DNA of 64,000 nucleotides from Streptomyces sp. NBC_00273 (GTDB lineage Bacteria; Actinomycetota; Actinomycetes; Streptomycetales; Streptomycetaceae): NCBI RefSeq assembly GCF_036178145.1, contig NZ_CP108067.1, positions 6,771,501 to 6,835,500 of the forward strand, read 5' to 3'. Shown piece by piece: positions 8,317 to 16,600 of this stretch (position 1 is its first letter; each line of letters starts with the position of its first letter). The notes under the pieces were generated by a model. It saw only the letters and a program-made list of their open reading frames with translations, ran no database searches and was not told where the DNA came from. The position numbers and the translations under genes were made by a program.

Positions 8317-9314
8317 CCTCCCCCCTCCGGCTGACGGACATCGCCGCGCAGGCCCAGGTCAGCGAGGCGACCGTCAGCCGCGTGCTCAACGGGAAACCGG
8401 GCGTGGCGGCCGGCACCCGGCACAAGGTGCTGGCCGCGCTCGACCTGCTGGGCTACGAGCGGCCCGTCCGGCTCAAACGGCGCAGCAACGGGCTGGTCGG
8501 GCTGCTGATCCCGGAGCTCACCAACCCGATCTTCCCGGCGTTCGCGCAGGTCATAGAGCAGGCGCTGGCCGGGCACGGGTACACGCCGGTGCTGTGCACG
8601 CAGACCCCCGGCGGGGCCACCGAGGACGAACTGGTGGAACAGCTGGAGGAACGCGGGGTCACCGGGATCGTCTTCCTGTCGGGCCTGCACGCGGACGCCC
8701 ACGCGGACCCCGCGCGCTACCAGCGACTGGCAGCGCGCGGGGTGCCGTTCGTCCTGATCAACGGCTTCAACGAGCAGGTGAACGCCCCGTTCATCTCCCC
8801 GGACGACCGGGCGGCGGCGGACATGGCCGTACGGCACCTGCAGGACCTGGGGCACCGCAGGATCGGGCTCGCGATCGGGCCGACGCGGTACGTGCCCTCG
8901 GCCCGCAAGGAGCAGGGCTTCCTCGCGGCGCTGCCGGATGCGGAAGCGGACGGGCTGATCCAGCGCACGCTCTTCACGGTGGAGGGCGGACACGCGGCGG
9001 GCATCGCCCTGCTGGACCGCGGCTGCACGGGCATCGTGTGCGGCAGCGATCCGATGGCGCTCGGCGTCATCCGGGCGGCGCGCGAGCGCGGGCTGCGGGT
9101 GCCGCAGGACGTGTCGGTGGTCGGCTTCGACGATTCCCCGCTGATCCCGTTCACGGACCCGCCGCTGACGACGGTCCGCCAGCCGGTGCGCGCGATGGCG
9201 ACGGCGGCGGTGGGTGCCCTCCTGGAGGCGGTGTCGGGCACCCCGGTCCAGCGCACGGAGTACATCTTCCAACCCGAACTGGTGGTCCGGGGCTCGACGG
9301 CCCAGGTGCCGTAA
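8313..9314 (+). CDS. LacI-family transcriptional regulator (maltose/maltodextrin type, copy 2)
   Basis: A 333-residue LacI regulator. GTG at 8313 overlaps the alpha-glucosidase stop as GTGA, so it is probably translated by coupling. The helix-turn-helix is almost at the N-terminus (LTDIAAQAQVSEATVSRVLNG) and the sugar-sensing domain ends with VSVVGFDDSPLIPFTDPPLT and PELVVRGST. Relative to copy 1 it lacks about 15 N-terminal residues and differs through the effector domain (for example VLCTQTPGGATEDE against VLATQTPGGSTEDE), so the two may answer to different ligands while sharing operators. Transcription ends at a hairpin at 9319-9358. Confidence 0.92.
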   Translation: MTSPLRLTDIAAQAQVSEATVSRVLNGKPGVAAGTRHKVLAALDLLGYERPVRLKRRSNGLVGLLIPELTNPIFPAFAQVIEQALAGHGYTPVLCTQTPGGATEDELVEQLEERGVTGIVFLSGLHADAHADPARYQRLAARGVPFVLINGFNEQVNAPFISPDDRAAADMAVRHLQDLGHRRIGLAIGPTRYVPSARKEQGFLAALPDAEADGLIQRTLFTVEGGHAAGIALLDRGCTGIVCGSDPMALGVIRAARERGLRVPQDVSVVGFDDSPLIPFTDPPLTTVRQPVRAMATAAVGALLEAVSGTPVQRTEYIFQPELVVRGSTAQVP

Positions 9315-9318
9315 TCCT

Positions 9319-9358
9319 CCCGGGCGGGGCGGCGCGGGCCTGTTCCGCCCCGCCCGGG
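9319..9358. terminator. Hairpin terminator between convergent LacI and multicopper oxidase genes
   Basis: A 14-bp perfect inverted repeat CCCGGGCGGGGCGG / CCGCCCCGCCCGGG with a 12-nt loop starts five bases after the LacI stop. It can serve both convergent genes. No U-tract follows, as is common in Streptomyces. Confidence 0.75.
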
Positions 9359-9380
9359 GTCCAATCGCCGAGCGATGCCG

Positions 9381-11344
9381 TCAGCGGCCGTGGCCGTGGC
9401 CTCCGCCGTGGCCACCACCATGGCCGCCGTCCTGGTCGACGGGGAGGGGGCCCCGGGATCGACGATCGTGAACGGGCGCATCAGGTCATCGTCCTCGTGC
9501 TCGAGGAGGTGGCAGTGGTGGACGTACGTCGCCGGGAGCTCGGTCCCGCTGTTCGCGATCCCCGCGATCGGTTCCATCGGCGGGCTCCAGGGATCGGTGA
9601 TGATCCTGGTCACCGTCTCCGGGTAGGACTTGAAGGTGTCCTTGTAGGACAGTGCTTCGTCCGGGTCCGGCGGGATCGGCGGGCCGGTGAAGTATGTCGC
9701 CAGCACCGGCTTGTCCGACGCCTTGCGGCCGCCGTCGATCCACTTCTCGTAATCCGCCTGGTAAGCGGCCGCGTCGATGGGCTGCCTGTTCAGCACCTGG
9801 AAATTGACGAGGTGGACGTGCATCGGGTGCGCGTCGTGGTTGGGATTGACGTACTCCCAGATCTCCTTCGCTCCCGCCTTGACGAAGTCCTGGGACGGCT
9901 CCATGAAGGGCACCGCGTTGAACGTCATGGTGCTGAAGAGCTTGTGCTGGTACAGGACCCATTCCCGCCGGTGGATCTGCGGTTCCGGTACGAGGGGCGC
10001 GACCGCGGGTAGCTTCAGTTGCTTGGGCGGTGTGGTCCGGTCCGCACCGGACAGCGGTTTGGTGACCTGGAACTGCATGACTTCCGAGACTTCCGGCCCC
10101 AGGCCGGGCACGCCGGGGTAGTGCACCGGTGCGTGGTAGTTCGTCAACGTGAACTTCGAGCCCATGGGCATCCCGCTGAAGTCGACGATCAGGTCGTAGC
10201 GTTCGGCGGGCCCGATCAGGAAGTTCAGCATCTGCAGCGGGGCGCGGAAGCCGCCGTCGGTGCCGATCAGCCAGAACGGAAGGTTGGGCTGGAGCACCAC
10301 GTCCCTGGGAGGGTCGATCCGCAGCCGCCAGAAGCGCTCGTTCGAGGCGTTGAGGATCCGCAGCCGGTAGCGCCGCGGCTCGACGGCCAGGAAGGGGTAC
10401 GCCTTGCCGTTGACGACCGGGGTGTCCTCGCCCTCCTGCTGGGTCATGGTGTAGGCGAGTCTTCCGTCCTGGTGGAAGGTCCGGTCCTGCAGGATGAGAG
10501 GGACCTCGAACTCGCCCTGCGGCAGCCCGAGCCGCTCGTCGGCGGGGTCGCGGATGAGGTACAGGCCGGCCAGACCCGCGTAGACGTTGACGCTGGTCAT
10601 CCCCATGCCGTGATCGTGGTACCAGAGCAGGGACGAGCGCTCGTGGTTGGTGTACGCGCAGATCGCCTCGTTGCGTCTGACCCGGTCGGGCTCCAGGGTC
10701 GTGTACGACTCGGCATGGACGCCGTCCGGGCTGAACGAATGCAGCGGCATTCCGTCGGACTGCGGTGGTGTGAAACCGCCGTGCTGGTGCACGACGTTCC
10801 ACACGTTGACGTTCTCGGGAAAGGGCGGCTCGCTCGTGTAGGGAGGCGGAGCGATCGGGGCGAGCTGGGGGTCCCCGCTGCGGATCGCGTCGATCACGAA
10901 CTGGAAGAGGTGCGTGGTCGGCAGCTCGTTCCGGTACTTGATGACCGTCGGCTGGTCCTTGATCACGCTGATGGTCGGCCCGAGATAGCCCATGCCGATC
11001 GGCTGGTGGCCATCGTGCGGGTTCTTGGCCCAGTAGCCCCACACGTCCGCCGGCCCGAGGTCCCGGTGGAATTGCCAGGTGCCGGGCCGCATCGTGAATT
11101 CGTAGTAGTCGGCGCCCGGATAGGCGGAGGTGTCCGGGACGGCCGTCTCCGGCGTGGGCAGCGGGTCGACGAATTTCTCCAGCGGTGGTGTCTTGGGGAT
11201 CGGGGCGTCCGAAGGTGCCGGTTCGTGACCGTGACGATGGCGGGGTCCGGGATCCGCGTGCGCCGGTGCTGCCGGACCGCTCACCGCGAGCACGGCCGCA
11301 CCGCCGGCGGCGCCGGCCATGAGGAAATCCCTTCGCGCAACCAT
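9381..11344 (-). CDS. Tat-exported CotA-like multicopper oxidase (laccase/bilirubin-oxidase type), apparent 3' frameshift
   Basis: About 654 residues when the frameshift is bridged. The N-terminus MVARRDFLMAGAAGGAAVL is a twin-arginine signal. Copper ligands are all present: HQHG near 186, WYHDHGMG, HPMHVH and the C-terminal HHCHLLEHEDDDLMRPF, which contains the type 1 and trinuclear ligands and resembles CotA/bilirubin oxidase. It would oxidise phenolic or metal substrates outside the cell with oxygen reduced to water. After TIVDPGAPSP the frame runs on without stop into the antisense of the LacI gene. Adding one base in the C/G run at 9441-9454 restores a short tail DQDGGHGGGHGGGHGHGR and a TGA at 9381-9383, a normal His-rich ending. 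ATG at 11344 follows GGAAGG at good spacing. Confidence 0.88.
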
Positions 11345-11794
11345 CGTTTTCAGCCTTCCGCAGACGTGTGTTCCTCGGAGGCATACAGCGGTGTTCCCGG
11401 GGCATTTGCCGCAGCGCGCCGGTCCGGCGCCAGAAGCGCTCGATGGGCCCAATTAAGCGGTAATGGGGCCGGAATTGAGATCGAGCTATTGTCGGCGGTT
11501 TGAGCATATCCGCCCGTGTGACCGGATGCTTTCATCCCGTACGAAGGGTGGCCCCGGGCTGACCCCGGGTGGGCCGACCCGTCCGGCGGACCGCCCGGAC
11601 CCGGTGCGGGGAGGGCGTCGCGGTCGCGTCCCGGGGGGTGAACTCGCCTCGTCGGGGCCGGAGTCCAGGGGCCCCGCCCAGGAGGACACGCCTCGGAAAC
11701 AATTCTGCAATCTCTTGCGCAAACTCTTGCAGGGCTCCTACCTGGCCCCTACGGTCGCTCCAATCCCCACGTCTTCCGCCAGGAGGCCTCCCGC
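11345..11794. other. Divergent intergenic region between multicopper oxidase and amylase genes
   Basis: This 450-bp stretch holds no convincing gene. It contains the divergent promoters of the oxidase gene (leftward) and the amylase gene (rightward), the nested operator at 11705-11732, and the amylase ribosome site AGGAGG at 11781-11786. The part around 11420-11530 is less GC-rich than its surroundings (runs such as AATTAAGCGGTAATGG and GAATTGAGATCGAG), as expected for promoter DNA. Small open frames on both strands here lack coding bias. Confidence 0.6.
11705..11732. promoter_or_regulatory. Nested palindromic operator upstream of the amylase gene
   Basis: Outer arms CTGCAA (11705-11710) and TTGCAG (11727-11732) form a perfect inverted repeat around a central palindrome TTGCGCAA (11715-11722), with TCTC and ACTC on either side. 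The words match those in front of malE. Established knowledge: Streptomyces amylase promoters contain such repeats bound by a LacI-family maltose regulator and responsible for glucose repression and maltose induction. It sits about 60-90 bp before the amylase start. Confidence 0.78.
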
Positions 11795-13507
11795 ATGCCT
11801 GCCAGAGCCGTCAGAGCTGCAACCTTTTGCGCCACCACCGCACTTGCCGCGGCCACCCTCACGGGCCTCGGGCCGCAGGCCGTCGCCGCGCCCCCCGGTG
11901 AGAAGGACGTCACCGCCGTCCTGTTCGAGTGGCGCTTCGACTCCGTCGCCAAGGCCTGCACCGACTCCCTCGGGCCCGCCGGGTACGGGTACGTGCAGGT
12001 TTCGCCGCCGCAGGAGCACGTGCAGGGCAGCCAGTGGTGGACCTCGTACCAGCCCGTCAGTTACAAGATCGCCGGGCGGCTCGGGGACCGGGCCTCCTTC
12101 AAGGCCATGGTCGACACCTGTCACGCCGCCGGGGTGAAGGTCGTCGCCGACTCCGTCATCAACCACATGGCCGGACCGGCGGACGCCGGCGCCGCCTTCA
12201 CCGGGACCGGCGGGTCTTCGTACACGAAGTACGGCTATCCGGGGCTCTATTCGGGCGCCGACATGGACGACTGCCGAGCCTCGATCTCGAACTACCAGGA
12301 CCGGGGCAACGTCCAGAACTGCGAGCTCGTGCAGCTCGCCGACCTGGACACCGGCGAGGACTACGTGCGCGGGCGCATCGCCGGGTACCTGAACGACCTG
12401 CTGTCGCTGGGCGTGGACGGCCTGCGGATCGACGCCGCCAAGCACATGCCCGCCGCCGACCTCGCCAACATCAAGTCCCGGCTCACCAAGCCCGGTGCGT
12501 ACTGGAAGCAGGAGGCGATATACGGGGCCGGCGAGGCCGTCTCGCCGAGCGAGTACCTCGGGAACGGGGACGTACAGGAGTTCCGGTACGCCCGGGGCCT
12601 CAAGCGGGTCTTCCAGAACGAGAACCTGGCGTACCTGAAGAACTTCGGCGAGGCCTGGGGGTACATGCCCAGCGGGCAGGCCGGGGTCTTCGTCGACAAC
12701 CACGACACCGAGCGGGGCGGCGACACCCTCAACTACAAGGACGGGTCCGCCTACACGCTGGCCAACGTCTTCGCGCTGGCTTGGCCGTACGGCTCGCCCG
12801 ACGTGCACTCCGGCTACGAGTGGAGCGACAAGGACGCCGGTCCGCCGGGCGGGGGCGCGGTGAACGCCTGTTACTCCGACGGCTGGAAGTGCCAGCACGC
12901 CTGGCGGGAGATCTCCTCCATGGTCGGATTCCGCAACGCCGCCCGCGGCCAGTCCGTCGGCAACTGGTGGGACAACGGCGGTGACCAGATCGCCTTCGGG
13001 CGCGGCACCAAGGCGTACGTGGTGATCAACCACGAGGGTTCCGCCCTGACCCGGACCTTCCAGACCTCGCTGCCGGGCGGCGACTACTGCGACGTGCAGA
13101 GCGGGCGGACGGTCACCGTCGGCTCGGGCGGACAGTTCACCGCCACGGTCGCCCCCGGGACGGCCCTCGCCCTGCACGCCGGGGCCCGCACCTGCTCCGG
13201 TACCCCGGCCGGCTCCGCCGGAGCCTCCTTCGGGGTGGCCGCCACCACCGTTCCCGGGCAGAACGTCTACGTCACCGGTGACCGCGCCGAGCTCGGCAAC
13301 TGGAACACCGGTGGCGCGCTGAAGCTCGACCCGGCCGCGTACCCGGTCTGGAAGCTCGACGTGACGCTCCCGGCCGGGACCGCGTTCTCGTACAAGTACC
13401 TCCGCAAGGACGCTGCCGGGAACGTCACCTGGGAGAGCGGAGCCAACCGCACCGCCACCGTCCCCGCGAGCGGCAAGGTCACGCTGGCCGACACCTGGCG
13501 CAACTGA
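11795..13507 (+). CDS. Secreted alpha-amylase (GH13) with C-terminal CBM20 starch-binding domain
   Basis: A 570-residue exported endo-alpha-1,4-glucanase. A Sec signal of about 32 residues ([20 protein letters not shown]... ending AVAA) precedes a compact actinomycete-type amylase domain: VINHMAG near 122, nucleophile Asp213 in GLRIDAAKH, probable acid/base Glu247 in YGAGEAV and Asp304 in [11 protein letters not shown]. Residues from about 470 form a CBM20 ([17 protein letters not shown], aromatic and KYL motifs) that binds raw starch. AGGAGG stands 8 bp before the ATG. With the fusion enzyme downstream it would supply maltodextrins for MalEFG. The nested upstream palindrome implies control by the local LacI regulators. 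Confidence 0.96.
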   Translation: MPARAVRAATFCATTALAAATLTGLGPQAVAAPPGEKDVTAVLFEWRFDSVAKACTDSLGPAGYGYVQVSPPQEHVQGSQWWTSYQPVSYKIAGRLGDRASFKAMVDTCHAAGVKVVADSVINHMAGPADAGAAFTGTGGSSYTKYGYPGLYSGADMDDCRASISNYQDRGNVQNCELVQLADLDTGEDYVRGRIAGYLNDLLSLGVDGLRIDAAKHMPAADLANIKSRLTKPGAYWKQEAIYGAGEAVSPSEYLGNGDVQEFRYARGLKRVFQNENLAYLKNFGEAWGYMPSGQAGVFVDNHDTERGGDTLNYKDGSAYTLANVFALAWPYGSPDVHSGYEWSDKDAGPPGGGAVNACYSDGWKCQHAWREISSMVGFRNAARGQSVGNWWDNGGDQIAFGRGTKAYVVINHEGSALTRTFQTSLPGGDYCDVQSGRTVTVGSGGQFTATVAPGTALALHAGARTCSGTPAGSAGASFGVAATTVPGQNVYVTGDRAELGNWNTGGALKLDPAAYPVWKLDVTLPAGTAFSYKYLRKDAAGNVTWESGANRTATVPASGKVTLADTWRN

Positions 13508-13525
13508 GCCGCCGCTCCACAGACC

Positions 13526-13570
13526 AGGGCCGTCCGGCACCACCTCCCTGCCACCACGCCGGGCGGCCCT
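13526..13570 (+). terminator. Hairpin after amylase gene
   Basis: AGGGCCGTCCGGC at 13526-13538 pairs with GCCGGGCGGCCCT at 13558-13570 (12 of 13 positions) around a 19-nt loop. It lies 19 bp after the amylase stop and 34 bp before the next start, so it may end amylase transcription or only attenuate read-through into the pullulanase gene. Confidence 0.6.
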
Positions 13571-13603
13571 CATCCATGCGACACGTACACAAGGAGACCT
13601 GCC

Positions 13604-16600
13604 TTGATACGCCCTGCCGCAGGAGTGCTCGCCGCCGCCCTGGCCGTGACGTTCCTGCCCGCCCTCCCCGCCGCGGCCGCGACCAGCGGGCCGCCCGCCC
13701 CGCCCCCGGACGCGAAACTGGCCGCCGAACCGGCCCGGCACGACTTGACCCGGGAGCAGTTCTACTTCGTGCTCCCGGACCGGTTCGCGAACGGCGACCC
13801 CGGCAACGACCGGGGCGGCCTGACCGGCTCGCGTCTGGAGACCGGCCTGGACCCCACGGACAAGGGCTTCTACCAGGGCGGTGACCTCAAGGGGCTCACC
13901 GACCGGCTCGACTACATCAAGGGGCTCGGCACCACGGCCATCTGGCTGGCGCCGATCTTCAAGAACCAGCCGGTGCAGGGCAAGGGGGCCGACGTCTCCG
14001 CCGGCTACCACGGCTACTGGATCACCGACTTCACGCAGGTCGACCCGCACTTCGGGACCAACGCCGACCTGGAGCGGCTGATCGACAAGGCGCACGGGAA
14101 GGGGATGAAGGTCTTCTTCGACGTCATCACCAACCACACCGCCGACGTCGTCGACTACCGGGAGGCGTCGTACTCGTACCTGTCGAAGGGGGCGTTCCCG
14201 TACTTGACCAAGGACGGGGTGCCGTTCGAGGACAAGGACTATGCGGACGGGAAGACGAAGTTCCCGAAGGTGGACGGCGGGTCCTTCCCGAGGACGCCCT
14301 TCGTGCCGGACGCGAAGAAGAACCTCAAGGTGCCGGGCTGGCTCAACGACCCGACGATGTACCACAACCGCGGGGACTCCACCTTCGCGGGCGAGTCCTC
14401 CGACCAGGGCGACTTCTTCGGTCTCGACGACCTGTGGACCGAGCGTCCCGAGGTCGTCAGCGGGATGGAGAAGATCTACGAGAAGTGGGTGCGGGACTTC
14501 CGGATCGACGGCTTCCGGATCGACACGGTCAAGCACGTCAACACCGAGTTCTGGACGCAGTGGGCGACCGCCCTCGACGCCTACGCGGCCAAGCGCGGCC
14601 GTGACGACTTCTTCATGTTCGGCGAGGTCTACTCCGCCGACACGGCCGTCACCTCCCCGTACGTGACCCGCGGCAAGCTCGACGCCACCCTCGACTTCCC
14701 GCTCCAGGACGCGATCCGCGCGTACGCCTCCCAGGGCGCGGCGGCCGGCCGGCTGGCCTCCGTCCTCGGCGACGACTACCGGTACACCTCAGGCAAGGCC
14801 AACGCCTACGAGCAGGTGACCTTCCTCGGCAACCACGACATGGGCCGCTTCGCCACCTTCCTCAAGCAGGACCGGCCGGGGGCCGGTGAGCAGGAGCTGC
14901 TGGAGCGCTACCGGCTGGCCAACGAGCTGATGTTCTTCGCCCGGGGCAATCCGGTGATCTACTCCGGTGACGAGCAGGGCTTCACGGGCGCGGGCGGCGA
15001 CAAGGACGCCCGGCAGCCGCTGTTCGCCACGCAGGTCGCCGACTACCTGGACGACGACCAGCTCGGAACGGCGCGCACGCACGCGAGCGATGCCTACGAT
15101 CCGGGACACCCGCTCTACCAGCAGATCAGTGCTCTCTCCAAGCTGACGAAGGCGCACCCGGCCCTGCGCGACGGCGTTCAGAGTGAACGTTTCTCCGACG
15201 GTTCCGTCTACGCCTTCGCCCGCACCGACACCAAGACCCGCACCGAGTACCTGGTCGCCGCCAACAACGGCGCCGCATCCCGCACCGTCGAGATCGACGC
15301 CCCCGCCGGCACCCAGTACCGCACCCTCTACGGCGGCACCGCGCTGATCCGCGCCTCGGCGGCCGGCAAGCTCACCGTGCCCGTCCCCGCCCTCGGCTCC
15401 GTGGTCCTCCAGGCCGTGACCCCCGCCGCCAAGCCCACCGTCAAGCCCACCCTGACCCTGAAGGCCCCGGCCGCCGGCGCCACCGGCACCGTCGAGCTCT
15501 CCGCCGACGTCAGCGGCGGCGGCCTGAACCGCGTCGTCTTCGCCGCCCAGACCGGCAACGAGAAGTGGCAGGTCCTCGGCACCGCCGACCACGCCCCCTA
15601 CAAGGTCACCCAGCACCTCGACGCCAAGACCCCGGCCGGCACCGCCCTGCGCTACAAGGCCGTCGTCGTCGACTCCGCCGGCCGCACCGCGAGCGCCCTC
15701 GCCGCCTCCGCCACCGGCCAGGCCCCGCCCACCGAGATCCCCACCGCCACCCAGCGGGACTACGCCGTCGTCCACTACAACCGCCCCGACGGCGACTACA
15801 CCAACTGGCGGCTCTACGCCTGGGGCGACCTCGCCGACGGCGAAGCCACCCCCTGGCCGGCCGGCCACGACTTCACCGGCCGCGACGCCTACGGCGCCTT
15901 CGCCCACGTCAAGCTCAAGCCCGGCGCCTCCTCCGTCGGCTACCTCGTCATCGACAAGGACGGCAACAAGGACGTCGCCGCCGACCGCACCATCGACGTG
16001 ACGAAGACCGGCGAGATCTGGCTGGAGCAGGGCAAGGAACCCGCCCGCACCGACCGCCCCGCCTACCCGCCGCAGGACCAGTCCAAGGCCGTCCTGCACT
16101 ACCAGCGCCCCGACCGCGCCTACGACGGCTGGGGCCTGCACGTCTGGACCGGAGCCGCGAACCCCACCGACTGGTCCAAGCCGCTGTTGCCCACCCGCAC
16201 CGACTCCTACGGCGCGGTCTACGAGGTCCCGCTCGCGCCCGGCGCCACCAGCCTCAGCTACATCCTCCACAAGGGCGACGAGAAGGACCTGCCCACCGAC
16301 CGGTCCCTGGACCTGAAGGCCACCGGCCACGAGGTGTGGATGCTGGGCGGTCAGGAGCAGTACCTCCTCCCGCAGCCCGCCGGTTCCGCAGCCGCCCTGG
16401 ACCTCACCAAGTCCCAGGCCGTCTGGATTGACCGCGACACCCTCGCCTGGAACGCCCCCGCCACGGCCGCCTCCGTGCAGCTCCTCGCCTCCCGCGAAGG
16501 CGCCGTCAAGGCCGAGAACGGCACCCTGACCGGCCGCGCCCAGTGGCTGCGGCTGGGCAAGACCGAGCTCACCGCCGCCCAGAAGCAGAAGTTCCCGCAC

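Noticed and set aside
8717-9380. Taking the multicopper oxidase to end at 8717
   Set aside because: The last 220 residues are antisense of a good LacI gene and carry no oxidase homology; the His-rich tail in the neighbouring frame gives a better ending.
13576-13884. Open frame from ATG 13576 as pullulanase start
   Set aside because: Different frame, ends after 102 codons, and the AAGGAGA site is spaced for the TTG at 13604.
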